Assembly (NCBI GenBank): GCA_904374465.1
Contig: CAJFFY010000013.1
Span: forward strand, 30,040 to 94,039
DNA from: an uncultured Subdoligranulum sp.
GTDB taxonomy: Bacteria; Bacillota; Clostridia; Oscillospirales; Ruminococcaceae
Length of the DNA stretch: 64,000 nt
Reading direction: 5' to 3'
Below the pieces are notes generated by a model, which saw only the letters and a program-made list of their open reading frames with translations, did no database searches and was not told the origin of the DNA. The position numbers were made by a program, and so were the translations under genes. This document shows positions 1 through 8,498 of the stretch, piece after piece. Numbering within the stretch: position 1 is the first letter of the stretch; each line of letters starts with the position of its first letter.

Positions 1-1089
1 TACGCCCAGGACGTGCCGGAAGCCCCCGAAGCCATCGGCATCGGTTCCAGCCGTGTGCTGCAGTTCAACCGGGAAAATACCGGCGTGGAAAGTTTCTTCA
101 ATATGGGTGTCACCGGCGCCGATGTGCGCGACAACATGACCAGCTATTATAAGATGGTCAGTTACGGCAAGACGCCCAAGGTGCTGATCTGGAGCCTGGA
201 TCCGTGGGTCTTCTATGGCAGCGAAGCCGCCTTCGATTCCCGTGCCGACGCCGATCTGTACAACGAATTTCTGACCAAGGTGCTGAACGTTCCCACCGAC
301 TACGAGGAACCCGACAAGGTGGAATTGTGGCGCGCGCTGGCCGACCCGGCCTATTTCCAAGGCAACGTAGATTACTACGTAAAGAACCACGGCCAGGCCA
401 CCGTCACCGATGACGAGGGAAACACCATCGAATTCAATCCCGTGGAAGGCGATCCTTACAACCAGACCTCCACCATCAAGCGTTCGGATGGCAGTGTTCT
501 CTACGACGTTGCCTTCCGCAGCCAGACCGCCGACCAGATCCGCACCCTGGCCGCAGAAGCCTGCATGAGCTTCAACAGTGTACATATGGAAGGCTTTGAC
601 GCCATGAGCGATACCCAGATGCAGGCCTTCGATTCCTTCATTCAGTACGCACAGTCCCAGGGGACCACGGTGATTCTGGTGCTTTCCCCCTGGCATCCCT
701 ATCTGTACGGATACCTTCTCACCGAGCCGGACAACCACAAGGGCTTCTTCCAGGTGGAGAACTGGGTGCGTCAATACGCCGCCGAGCACAACATTCCGCT
801 GTACGGCAGCTATGACCCCGAGTGCATCGAGGGTTTGCAGGAGACCGATTTCTTCGACGGCCTGCACTGTTCGGGCACCGGCATTGAACGTTTCTTCCCC
901 GGTGTGCCCCAGGTACTCGAGGATCTGCAAAACAACACCCTACCGGATCCCCTGGCCGTACAGCCCCGCACCAGCCTGGAAACCGCTACCCCGGAGGAGG
1001 GCGACACCACCGACGGAGAAAACGATAACGCAACCGCCGAAGACGGCAGCGACACCACCACAGAAGACACCACCACACAGGAGGGATAA
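1..1089 (+). CDS. SGNH-hydrolase-like surface polymer acylation protein (5' partial)
   Basis: The reading frame is open to base 1, so the start lies outside the window; 362 residues are visible. A GxGSSR block near the visible N-terminus resembles SGNH block I (Ser nucleophile), and a late DGLH motif (around residue 285 of the visible part) supplies the Asp/His pair typical of the fold. The last 45 residues are a low-complexity Thr/Asp/Glu tail. Such proteins (DltD/AlgX/AlgJ-like) usually accompany an MBOAT or acyltransferase and move acyl groups onto extracellular polymers; the two genes downstream fit this. No membrane segment is visible in this part, but the missing N-terminus could hold one. 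The exact substrate cannot be read from sequence. Confidence 0.65.
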   Translation, partial: YAQDVPEAPEAIGIGSSRVLQFNRENTGVESFFNMGVTGADVRDNMTSYYKMVSYGKTPKVLIWSLDPWVFYGSEAAFDSRADADLYNEFLTKVLNVPTDYEEPDKVELWRALADPAYFQGNVDYYVKNHGQATVTDDEGNTIEFNPVEGDPYNQTSTIKRSDGSVLYDVAFRSQTADQIRTLAAEACMSFNSVHMEGFDAMSDTQMQAFDSFIQYAQSQGTTVILVLSPWHPYLYGYLLTEPDNHKGFFQVENWVRQYAAEHNIPLYGSYDPECIEGLQETDFFDGLHCSGTGIERFFPGVPQVLEDLQNNTLPDPLAVQPRTSLETATPEEGDTTDGENDNATAEDGSDTTTEDTTTQEG

Positions 1090-1092
1090 TCC

Positions 1093-1638
1093 ATGGCTGC
1101 ACTTACTTTTTCCCTGCGCACCACCCGCAACCATCCGCTGATTCTGGGCAAGGGCGGTTTTGGCCGTCAGTTGGCCGACTGGCTGGCCGAGGATGGTTGG
1201 GGAAACGCCGTTTTTCTGGATGACAACGCCCCGGATTGCGCGGGCAAACTGCGGGATTTTGCAGATCCTGCCTTGCTGAAGCCCGGCCGCCCCGCCTTTG
1301 TGGCCCTAGGGGACAACGAGCTGCGGGTTACCCTGCTGCAAAAGTTGGCTGCTGCGGGCTATGATACCCCGGTTTATATCAGTGACGCCGCTTCGGTCAG
1401 CCCCAGCGCCGTGCTGGAGCCCGGCTGCGTGGTACTGCCCCAGGCCTACGTGGGCGCCGGTGCTCACCTGGGTGCAGGCTGCATCGTCAACGGCGGTGCC
1501 ATTGTGGACCACGACGCCGTGCTGGGCCGCGGTGCCCATGTGGCGCCGGGTGGCATCGTAAAAGCGGGCGCCGAAGTGGCGCCCTTTGCCAAAGTGGATT
1601 CCGGGGAAGTCGTTCGCTCCCCCTGGGACCACACCTGA
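1093..1638 (+). CDS. NeuD/PglD-family sugar O/N-acetyltransferase
   Basis: 181 aa. It starts 3 nt after the previous stop, with GGAGGG just upstream. The N-terminal third looks like the PglD/NeuD nucleotide-sugar binding half (ILGKGGFGRQLADWL, then a VALGDNELR-like strand). From about residue 95 there are left-handed beta-helix hexapeptide repeats (PSAVLEPGCVVLPQAYVGAGAHLGAG pattern continuing to residue 170), with a conserved His in the VDHDAVLG stretch, the catalytic base position of this family. It probably acetylates a sugar or lipid-linked sugar for a surface polysaccharide using acetyl-CoA. Translational coupling to the SGNH-like gene supports a shared polymer-modification role. Confidence 0.72.
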   Translation: MAALTFSLRTTRNHPLILGKGGFGRQLADWLAEDGWGNAVFLDDNAPDCAGKLRDFADPALLKPGRPAFVALGDNELRVTLLQKLAAAGYDTPVYISDAASVSPSAVLEPGCVVLPQAYVGAGAHLGAGCIVNGGAIVDHDAVLGRGAHVAPGGIVKAGAEVAPFAKVDSGEVVRSPWDHT

Positions 1639-1695
1639 CCCATCTTTCCTGCGCGGACTGGATACAGCCCGCGCTTTTCGATAAGGAGGTTTGTC

Positions 1696-2739
1696 TTGGC
1701 TGAACGGCAAAACACCGCTCCCCGACGGGAGTACATTGACATCCTGAAAGGTCTGGGCATTCTACTGGTGGTCTATGGCCATTTTATGGAGCAGTATCGC
1801 CTGGGTTCCCATCTGATCGGTGCCACCTTCATCTCCATCTACTGGTTCCATATGGCGCTGTTCTGCATGTGCAGCGGACTGGTGGCCCATTTCAGCCTGC
1901 GCAAGCTGATCACCCAGCAAGTCTGGTTATATCTACTGGGGCAGGTGATCATGTTCGGGTTCCGGGCTGTGGTCTTGCGGGAAGATTTTGCGGCATCCGG
2001 CGGGATTGCCGCTGCCGTTTTCCTGCCCTGGCGCCACATGTGGTACCTGTATGCACTGATTTTCTGGCAGCTCACCCTGCCGGTACTGACGTTCCTGCGG
2101 GACCGGCTGCACCTGGCTGGGGCGCTGTTCGGTCTGGCTGTGGCGATGGCCGTCAGTCTGGCCGCCGGCTATGTGGACTGGCCGTTCACCCTGGTACGTG
2201 TCTTTGCCTTCTACCCCTTCTACGCCTTCGGTGTGCTGTTCCGCCCCCAGATCGACATGCTGGATCGGCTGGCCACCCGTTTTTGGGCAGTGCGGGCGGT
2301 GCCCGCCCTGCTGCTGCTGGCCGGTTACGGGGTGCGCTTCCTGCAGATGATGCAGTACGAAGGCCAGCTGGGCGAAAGCGCCAAGATTTTCAACGATGTG
2401 GCCTACGGGGAGGGGTACGCTCTGCCGGACCGCGCCCTTTTCCTGCTGGTGGGTATCGTCACCAGTGTGGGACTGGTGGCCGCCGTGGGCGGCTGCCGGA
2501 TCCTGGCCCCTCTGGGCCGGCGGACCTTGCCCATCTATCTGCTCCACTTCCCGATTCTGACCTTTCTCATCGAACTGGGCTTTTATGAGCCCGCCCGGGA
2601 ACACCCGGTACCGGTCATTGTGGCCTGGGTGGTGTTGGAGGCCACCGGCTGCTTCTGTATGCTGTACAGCCAGCCAGTCAACCGCCTTTTCAATTTTCTG
2701 GCAAACCTGTGGTACAAACCCAGGAAAAAGATTTCGTAA
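1696..2739 (+). CDS. Acyltransferase family 3 membrane protein
   Basis: 347 aa, starting with TTG placed 6 nt after AAGGAGG. The N-terminus carries the acyltransferase-3 signature REYIDILKGLGILLVVYGHF with the expected His, followed by about ten hydrophobic segments; an RLTLPIYLLHFPIL-like motif lies near the end. Members transfer acetyl or other acyl groups from a cytoplasmic donor to sugars of exported polymers. It closes the group with the SGNH-like and PglD-like genes and is followed by a terminator. The acyl group and acceptor are unknown. Confidence 0.75.
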   Translation: MAERQNTAPRREYIDILKGLGILLVVYGHFMEQYRLGSHLIGATFISIYWFHMALFCMCSGLVAHFSLRKLITQQVWLYLLGQVIMFGFRAVVLREDFAASGGIAAAVFLPWRHMWYLYALIFWQLTLPVLTFLRDRLHLAGALFGLAVAMAVSLAAGYVDWPFTLVRVFAFYPFYAFGVLFRPQIDMLDRLATRFWAVRAVPALLLLAGYGVRFLQMMQYEGQLGESAKIFNDVAYGEGYALPDRALFLLVGIVTSVGLVAAVGGCRILAPLGRRTLPIYLLHFPILTFLIELGFYEPAREHPVPVIVAWVVLEATGCFCMLYSQPVNRLFNFLANLWYKPRKKIS

Positions 2740-2745
2740 ACCAAA

Positions 2746-2776
2746 AACCGGTGGTCTGCAGGCCACCGGTTTTTTT
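2746..2776 (+). terminator. Intrinsic terminator after the acylation cluster
   Basis: A perfect 9-bp stem (AACCGGTGG / CCACCGGTT) with an 8-nt loop is followed directly by a T run, 6 bases after the acyltransferase stop. Confidence 0.9.
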
Positions 2777-2785
2777 GTTGAGCTC

Positions 2786-2814
2786 TTGACAACGCAACTA
2801 CCTTGCGATACAAT
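2786..2814 (+). promoter_or_regulatory. SigA-type promoter of the padR gene
   Basis: Consensus -35 TTGACA (2786-2791) and TACAAT -10 (2809-2814) with a 17-bp spacer, 45 bp upstream of the PadR start. Confidence 0.9.
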
Positions 2815-2846
2815 ATAGTCACAGATACATGGTAATGCAAGGTAGT
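2797..2846. promoter_or_regulatory. Inverted repeat, probable PadR operator pair
   Basis: ACTACCTTGC (2797-2806) lies inside the promoter spacer and its perfect complement GCAAGGTAGT (2837-2846) lies between the -10 box and the Shine-Dalgarno. The centres are 40 bp apart. Position and symmetry fit autorepression by the PadR protein encoded immediately downstream. Confidence 0.65.
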
Positions 2847-2858
2847 GGAGGTGAGGTG

Positions 2859-3179
2859 ATGTTTGACCGGGCACAGCTGCGCAAAGGTACGCTGGAAGGG
2901 TGTATCCTGCAGATCATTGCGCGGGAAGCCGCCTACGGTTATGCCATTGCCACCACCCTGCGGGAGAACGGCTTTCCCGACCTGACGGAGGGCACGCTCT
3001 ATCCCCTGCTGCTGCGGTTGGAGCGAAAAAAACTCATCCGGGCGGAATTCAGGGCCGGGCATGGCGGCCCCAGTCGCAAGTATTACACCCTGACGGAAGA
3101 CGGACAACAATACCTGGCAGAATTTATCACCGCCTGGCAGGAAACTTCTGCCGGCATCAACGCCATCTTGCAAGGGTAA
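2859..3179 (+). CDS. PadR family transcriptional regulator
   Basis: 106 aa. The ATG at 2859 has GGAGG 7 nt upstream; an earlier in-frame ATG (2829) lies in the operator and lacks a ribosome binding site. The sequence is a one-domain PadR: LRKGTLEGCILQII, then YGYAIATTLRENG, LTEGTLYPLLLRLERKKLI (recognition helix) and the wing RKYYTLTEDGQQYL, ending in a dimerisation helix. It likely represses its own promoter and the membrane gene that follows after 32 nt. The inducing signal is unknown. Confidence 0.88.
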   Translation: MFDRAQLRKGTLEGCILQIIAREAAYGYAIATTLRENGFPDLTEGTLYPLLLRLERKKLIRAEFRAGHGGPSRKYYTLTEDGQQYLAEFITAWQETSAGINAILQG

Positions 3180-3211
3180 GATGGACACCATGGAAAGGAT
3201 GTGACCCTGCT

Positions 3212-3901
3212 ATGTTGCGTAACGAGTATGCGCTTCTCAAGAAAGCCAACGATCTGAGTGCCGATACCCTGAGCGCCGACAATCGCCTGGTATTGGAGGA
3301 CATCTGCCGCCATCTGCTATGCCTGACCTGGAACTGTTACGAAATTGAACGGATCCGCAAGGATCTGATTGATATTGCCGCCCGTTGTGACCTGGAAGGG
3401 CGCGCTCTACAGGAGGAAGTGGGCGGCGATACGGACCGTTTTCTGCTGGAGCTCGCCCCTGATTTGCCCCGTGGCACACCCTTGGATTATGTATGCATCT
3501 GGTATCCCAAATGGCTGCTGTTGCTGGCGGTTTTATACCTGCCGGGACTGTTGCTGCCGGGCGGCAATGACCCCAACCTGTTCCGCGTCCTGATCGGTCC
3601 GATCCACTTTATGCTCTGGCTGCTGATCTGGGCCTGGTTTCAGCGTGTCGCGTTAAAAATCAAGATCCGATACGGGAAATGGGCTTTCGCGCTGTGGATC
3701 CTGCTGATGCTGACCTGTTTCGTGATGATCAGCTTGGTGCTGTCCTCCCGGCTATATTCGGGCATTCCCGGTACCATCAGCTATCTGGGTGCCTTCCTTT
3801 ATGAACTGGCCTGGGCTGTCGGCTGCCAATGCTGGCAGGTTTTCTACTACAACCGATACGCCGCCCGCCACCCCTGGCAGGAGGCGCCCCACACTCCCTG
3901 A
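3212..3901 (+). CDS. PadR-associated four-helix membrane protein
   Basis: 229 aa. The ATG at 3212 is weakly served by GAAAGGA about 11 nt upstream. Residues 1-90 are a charged cytoplasmic helical region (EIERIRKDLIDIAARC), resembling in layout the HAAS/DUF1048-type domains that sit beside PadR regulators, though I cannot assign a family with certainty. Four hydrophobic segments follow at about 101-117, 128-147, 157-177 and 188-208. It is co-transcribed with padR. The likely role is an envelope-stress or sensory partner; no catalytic motif is visible. Confidence 0.6.
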   Translation: MLRNEYALLKKANDLSADTLSADNRLVLEDICRHLLCLTWNCYEIERIRKDLIDIAARCDLEGRALQEEVGGDTDRFLLELAPDLPRGTPLDYVCIWYPKWLLLLAVLYLPGLLLPGGNDPNLFRVLIGPIHFMLWLLIWAWFQRVALKIKIRYGKWAFALWILLMLTCFVMISLVLSSRLYSGIPGTISYLGAFLYELAWAVGCQCWQVFYYNRYAARHPWQEAPHTP

Positions 3902-3957
3902 CATTGCCGTAAAAGCATTCCTATAATGAAAAGGCTCCGGGGCTTTTCGGTTCATTT

Positions 3958-5028
3958 TCAGATTTCCGCCAGGATGGCATCGCCCATGGCCGTGCATCCC
4001 ACCCGGGTGCAGCCTTCCGCCATCATATCGGCGGTGCGCAGACTCTTGTCCAGCACCGCGTTGACGGCGGCTTCAATCTCATCCGCCTCAGCGGGCATAT
4101 CGAAGCTGTACCGCAGCATCATGGCGGCCGACAGAATACAGGCAATGGGGTTGACCACATCCTGTCCGGCAATGTCCGGCGCCGAACCGTGGATGGGTTC
4201 GTACAGGCCGCAGGTTCCTTGGCCCAGCGAGGAGGACGGTACCATACCGATGCTGCCGGTGATCTCGCTGGCCTCATCGGAGAGAATATCGCCGAACATG
4301 TTCTCGGTGACGATCACGTCGAACTGGGCGGGATTTTTGCAGATCTGCATGGCGCAGTTGTCCACGAACATCTCGCTGTATTCCACTTCGGGGTATTCGG
4401 CGGCCAGGCGATGCATCACCGCACGCCACAGACGGCTGGTATCCAGCACGTTGGCCTTGTCCACACAGGTGAGCTTCTTGCGGCGTTTCATGGCCGTCTC
4501 AAAGCCGATGCGACCGATCCGCTCGATCTCATGCTCCGCATAGGGCATGGTATCCACGGCCACCTTCTCGCCGTTTTCCTCGTAGGTCTTGTGCTCCCCG
4601 AAATAAACACCGCCGATGAGTTCCCGCACCACGATGAAGTCGATGCCCTTGGCCACGATTTCCGCTTTCAGCGGACTGGCAGCGGCCAACTGAGGCCAGA
4701 TTTTGGCGGGACGGTTGTTGGCATACAGGCCCATGCCCGCACGCAGCCGCAGCAGCCCTTTTTCGGGGCGCTGGTCCCCGGGCAGTCCCTCCCACTTGGG
4801 GCCGCCGATGGCCCCCAGCAGGACGCTGTCCGAGGCCTTGCACTTTTCCAGTTCGGACGCAGGCAGCGGGTCCCCGAATTTGTCGATGGCTTCCCCGCCC
4901 ATGTAGGCACGGGTATAGGTAAAGGTATGGCCGTGTTTGGCGGCAATTTTGTCCAGCACACGGACGGCCTGGGTGACGATCTCGGGGCTCGCACAATCCC
5001 CATAGATCAAAGCAATGTTCTTGTTCAT
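3958..5028 (-). CDS. leuB: 3-isopropylmalate dehydrogenase
   Basis: 356 aa, full length for the family. It oxidises and decarboxylates 3-isopropylmalate with NAD in leucine synthesis. Family landmarks visible are LLGAIGGPKW, the RELIGGVYFGEH stretch, the DKANVLDTSRLWR substrate loop, ENMFGDILSDEAS (metal-binding Asp residues) and EPIHGSAPDIAG. The N-terminal loop reads GDCASPEIV where most relatives have GDGIGPEIV, an unusual substitution. Last gene of the leu operon, 22 nt after leuD. Confidence 0.95.
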   Translation of the reverse strand: MNKNIALIYGDCASPEIVTQAVRVLDKIAAKHGHTFTYTRAYMGGEAIDKFGDPLPASELEKCKASDSVLLGAIGGPKWEGLPGDQRPEKGLLRLRAGMGLYANNRPAKIWPQLAAASPLKAEIVAKGIDFIVVRELIGGVYFGEHKTYEENGEKVAVDTMPYAEHEIERIGRIGFETAMKRRKKLTCVDKANVLDTSRLWRAVMHRLAAEYPEVEYSEMFVDNCAMQICKNPAQFDVIVTENMFGDILSDEASEITGSIGMVPSSSLGQGTCGLYEPIHGSAPDIAGQDVVNPIACILSAAMMLRYSFDMPAEADEIEAAVNAVLDKSLRTADMMAEGCTRVGCTAMGDAILAEI

Positions 5029-5050
5029 CGGTCTCTCCCTCTCGCGACAC

Positions 5051-5530
5051 TTATTTCAGGCTGTTCATCAGGCCGCCCTTTGTGATGATGTTCTGGATGA
5101 ACGGCGGGAAGGGCGCCGCCTGGAAAGTCTGACCGGTGGTCTCGTCGGTGATGACACCGGTATCAAAATCAATGGAGACCACATCCCCCTCCTTGATGGC
5201 CTCGCTGGCCGCCGGGCATTCCAGGATGGGCAGGCCGATGTTGATGGCATTGCGGTAGAAGATGCGGGCAAAGCTCTTGGCGATGACGCAGCTGATGCCT
5301 GCCGCCTTGATGGCCAGCGGCGCATGTTCCCGGGAGGAGCCGCAGCCGAAGTTTTCGCCACCCACCATGATGTCCCCCTGCTTGACGCGGGTGATGAAGG
5401 TTTTGTCGATATCCTCCATGCAGTGGCTGGCCAGTTCCGCCGCGCTCTGGGTATTCAGGTAGCGTGCCGGAATGATGACGTCGGTATCGATGTTGTCACC
5501 GTATTTAAAAACAGGTCCTTTGGCGTTCAT
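5051..5530 (-). CDS. leuD: 3-isopropylmalate dehydratase small subunit
   Basis: 159 aa. The ATG at 5530 is chosen because GGAGG lies 7 nt upstream; a TTG two codons earlier would sit on the ribosome binding site. Family motifs are KYGDNIDTDVIIPARYL at the N-terminus, GDIMVGGENFGCGSSREHAP, then the conserved RIFYRNAINIGLPI segment. The small subunit supplies the substrate-recognition swivel domain to LeuC. It starts 2 nt after the leuC stop, so the two are translationally coupled. Confidence 0.95.
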   Translation of the reverse strand: MNAKGPVFKYGDNIDTDVIIPARYLNTQSAAELASHCMEDIDKTFITRVKQGDIMVGGENFGCGSSREHAPLAIKAAGISCVIAKSFARIFYRNAINIGLPILECPAASEAIKEGDVVSIDFDTGVITDETTGQTFQAAPFPPFIQNIITKGGLMNSLK

Positions 5531-5532
5531 GT

Positions 5533-6792
5533 TCAAACCTCCCTCGGGTCAGTGATGTAACCGGTCAGTGCGCTGGCCGCCGCCGTGGCAGGGCTGGCCA
5601 GATAGACCTCGGAATCCACATGGCCCATACGGCCCACGAAGTTGCGGTTGGTGGTGGAGACGCAGCGCTCCCCTGCCGCCAGAATGCCCATATACCCGCC
5701 CAGGCAGGGCCCACAGGTGGGGGTGGAGACAATGCAGCCGGCGTCGATGAAAGCTTCGGTATAACCGCGGAGGATGCACTCTTTATAGACAGCCATGGTA
5801 GCGGGGATGATGATGCCCCGCACCCCCTTGGCAATATGCTTGCCCTTGAGGATCTCGTAGGCGGCCTGCATGTCCTCAATGCGGCCGTTGGTGCAGGAAC
5901 CGATGACGATCTGGTCAATCTTGATGTCCTTGCCTTCCTTGGCCAGGTGGGTATTCTCCGGCAGATGGGGGTAACTGACCGTGGGTTCCAGCGCATCCAG
6001 GTCAATGGTGACGGTACGCTCGTACTCGGCATCGGCGTCCGCCTCGTACTTGACCCAGGGGCGCTGGCTGCGGCCCTTCAGATAGGCTTCACAGATCTCA
6101 TCCACCGGGAAGATGCCGTTCTTGGCGCCGGCCTCGATAGCCATATTGCAGATGCAAAGGCGGTCCTCCATGGTCAGGCTTTTGACGCCCTCGCCGGTGA
6201 ATTCCAGGCTCTTGTAGAGGGCGCCGGAAACGCCGATTTCCCCGATCAGATGCAGGATCACATCCTTGCCGGTGACGGGCCGGCGGATACTGCCGGTGAG
6301 CACCACTTTAATGGCGGCGGGCACCTTGAACCAGGCCACGCCCTTGGCCATACCGGCGGCCATGTCGGTAGAACCGACGCCGGTGGAGAACGCACCCACC
6401 GCGCCGTAGGTGCAGGTGTGGCTGTCGGCACCGATGATGCAGTCCCCCGCCGTGACGATGCCCTTTTCGGGCAGCAGGGCGTGCTCAATGCCCATCTGGC
6501 CCACATCGTAGAAATTGAGGATGTCGTATTTGTTGGCAAATTCCCGGCATTGCTTGGACTGTGTGGCGCTCTTGATGTCCTTGTTGGGCACAAAGTGGTC
6601 CAGCACAATGTTGACGCGGGTCTTGTCAAAGACCGAGTCAAACCCGGCCTTTTCAAATTCGTTGATGGCCACCGGGGTGGTGATATCATTGCCCAGCACA
6701 ATGTCCAGCTTGGCGTTGATGAGCTGGCCCGCCGTCACGGTCTTTTCCCCGCAGTGGGCAGCCAGGATTTTCTGGGTCATGGTCATTCCCAT
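5533..6792 (-). CDS. leuC: 3-isopropylmalate dehydratase large subunit
   Basis: 419 aa, the short LeuC type common in clostridia and archaea. It binds the catalytic [4Fe-4S] cluster that isomerises 2- to 3-isopropylmalate. Visible motifs are GADSHTCTYGAVGAFSTGVG (first cluster Cys), IGSCTNGRIEDM and VSTPTCGPCLGGYMG, which give the CxxC pair of cluster ligands. A good AAAGGAGC precedes the ATG at 6792. It sits 30 nt downstream of the leuA remnant. Confidence 0.95.
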   Translation of the reverse strand: MGMTMTQKILAAHCGEKTVTAGQLINAKLDIVLGNDITTPVAINEFEKAGFDSVFDKTRVNIVLDHFVPNKDIKSATQSKQCREFANKYDILNFYDVGQMGIEHALLPEKGIVTAGDCIIGADSHTCTYGAVGAFSTGVGSTDMAAGMAKGVAWFKVPAAIKVVLTGSIRRPVTGKDVILHLIGEIGVSGALYKSLEFTGEGVKSLTMEDRLCICNMAIEAGAKNGIFPVDEICEAYLKGRSQRPWVKYEADADAEYERTVTIDLDALEPTVSYPHLPENTHLAKEGKDIKIDQIVIGSCTNGRIEDMQAAYEILKGKHIAKGVRGIIIPATMAVYKECILRGYTEAFIDAGCIVSTPTCGPCLGGYMGILAAGERCVSTTNRNFVGRMGHVDSEVYLASPATAAASALTGYITDPREV

Positions 6793-6822
6793 GGTTCTAT
6801 GCTCCTTTCGGCGTTGGCCGTC

Positions 6823-8453
6823 TTATTTGTTGTTGATGGCACTGACAAGGGCCCGGATACCGGCCACGATGATATCGGTGTGGGTGCCGCAGCCCCAGGT
6901 CTCCTCTCCCGAAGCCCATTTCAGGCCCACATAGGAACAGGCACGGGAGTCGGTATCGGAATCCAGCGCGTGCTCACTGTAGTGGATCAGCGTGAAGTGC
7001 ATGCCGGTCTGCTGTTCGATGGCGGTGGCCACGGCATCCAGACGACCGTTGCCGGTGGCCGTGCAGGCGGTGGCCTGGCCGTTCACCGTAAGGGTGATGT
7101 TGGCGGTAATGGTATGGTCGGCATTCTGCACGAAGTGTGCTTCCGGCACGTTGACCGGGCTGGTGTGGTTGAGGTAGGTCTTTTCGAAGACGTAGAGCAC
7201 TTCCTTGACGCCCAGCTCACGATGCTCGTGGTCGCTGACCTCCTTGACGCGGTAGCCCAGGTCCTCCCGCATTTTGGGCGGCGGGTTGTACCCGTAGTTC
7301 TGCTGGAGCAGGAAGCCGATGCCCCCCTTGCCGCTCTGGGAATTGATGCGGATGACATCCGCATCGTAGGTGCGGCCGATGTCGTGGGGGTCCACCGGAA
7401 TATAGGGGCAGGTCCAGCGATGTTCGCCCTTTTCCTTGCGCCAGGTCATGCCCTTGGCGATGGCGTCCTGATGGCTGCCGCTGAACGCCGCAAACACCAG
7501 GCTGCCGGCGTAGGGGGTGCGCTCGTAGACGCCGGCATGTTGCTGAAGTCCAGATGCGGGTCCACGCCATGGCTGTACATGTTCATGGCCAGGGTGATGG
7601 CGTCCACGTTGCCGGTGCGCTCGCCGTTGCCGAAGAGGCAGCACTCCACACGCTGGGCGCCGGCCAGTACGGCCAGCTCCGCATCCGCCACACCGCAGCC
7701 GCGGTCGTTATGGGGATGGGTGGAGAGGATGACGCTGTCCCGGTATTTGAGGTGGTTGGAGCACCACTCGATCTGGTTGGCGTAGATATGGGGCATGCTC
7801 ATCTCGACGGTGACCGGAAGGTTGATGATCATGGGGCGGTCCGGCGTGGGCTGCATCACATCCAGCACGGCGTTGCAGACCTCCACCGCATATTCCGGCT
7901 CGGTGCCGGTGAAGCTTTCGGGACTGTACTCAAAGAGGAAATTGCCTTCGTACTCTTCGCTGAGCTGTTTGACAAGCTTGGCGCCTTCCACCGCGATCTG
8001 TTTGATCTCTTCCTTGGATTTCTTGAAGACCTGTTCCCGCTGGGCCACGCTGGTGGAATTGTAGAAATGGATGATGGCCCGGGGTGCCCCCTTGACGGCC
8101 TCGAAGGTCTTGCGGATGATATGGTCGCGACACTGGGTCAGCACCTGCAGGGTCACATCGGCGGGGACGAGGTCCTCCTCGATGAGTTTGCGCAGGAACT
8201 CGTATTCCGTTTCGCTGGCAGCGGGGAAGCCCACCTCGATTTCCTTGAAACCGATCTTGATGAGCATCTCGTAGAATTCCAGCTTTTCCTCCAGGCTCAT
8301 GGGAACGATCAGGCTCTGGTTTCCGTCCCGCAGGTCCACGCTGCACCAGGCCGGTGCCTTTTCGATGTGATCCTTCTGGGTCCACTGGAAGACATGCCCC
8401 GGTTCTACCGGCGGCGGATAATACCCTACTGCGTACTTGGTTGCATCCATCAT
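6823..8453 (-). pseudogene. leuA: 2-isopropylmalate synthase, frameshifted (long clostridial form)
   Basis: The first enzyme of leucine synthesis is split between two frames. The N-terminal part (8453 down to about 7533) runs from the MMDATKYAVGYYPPP start through the catalytic TIM barrel (CSVDLRDGNQSL metal site, HPHNDRGCGVADAE, GNGERTGNVD) to DFSNMP. The C-terminal part (about 7530 down to 6823) resumes at VYERTPYAG and continues through FSGSHQDAIAKGM and the regulatory domain to its natural stop. About 12 residues expected between the two parts are missing. The frame change fits a loss of 1 mod 3 bases, for example 37. GGAGG precedes the start at 8 nt. It may be a true lesion or a sequencing/assembly error. 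Confidence 0.85.
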
Positions 8454-8460
8454 AACAAAT

Positions 8461-8496
8461 GCCTCCTTCAAGGTTTTTCCTGCCCTTGAAGGAGGC
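8461..8496 (-). promoter_or_regulatory. 13-bp hairpin enclosing the leuA Shine-Dalgarno
   Basis: GCCTCCTTCAAGG (8461-8473) and its perfect complement (8484-8496) flank a 10-nt loop. In the minus-strand transcript the 3' arm contains the leuA GGAGG (8462-8466), eight bases before the ATG, and the 5' arm follows directly on the T-box terminator U run. If formed, it would block leuA translation. Confidence 0.7.
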
Positions 8497-8498
8497 AT

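Noticed and set aside
3928..3947. GAAAAG/CTTTTC stem between the PadR-associated membrane gene and leuB.
   Set aside because: The stem is only 6 bp, has an inner mismatch and no clear T run, so I did not call a terminator.
5620..7785. A 721-codon open frame on the plus strand opposite leuC and leuA.
   Set aside because: It is the antisense shadow of GC-rich coding sequence; composition is His/Gly/Val-biased and no motif or ribosome binding site is present.
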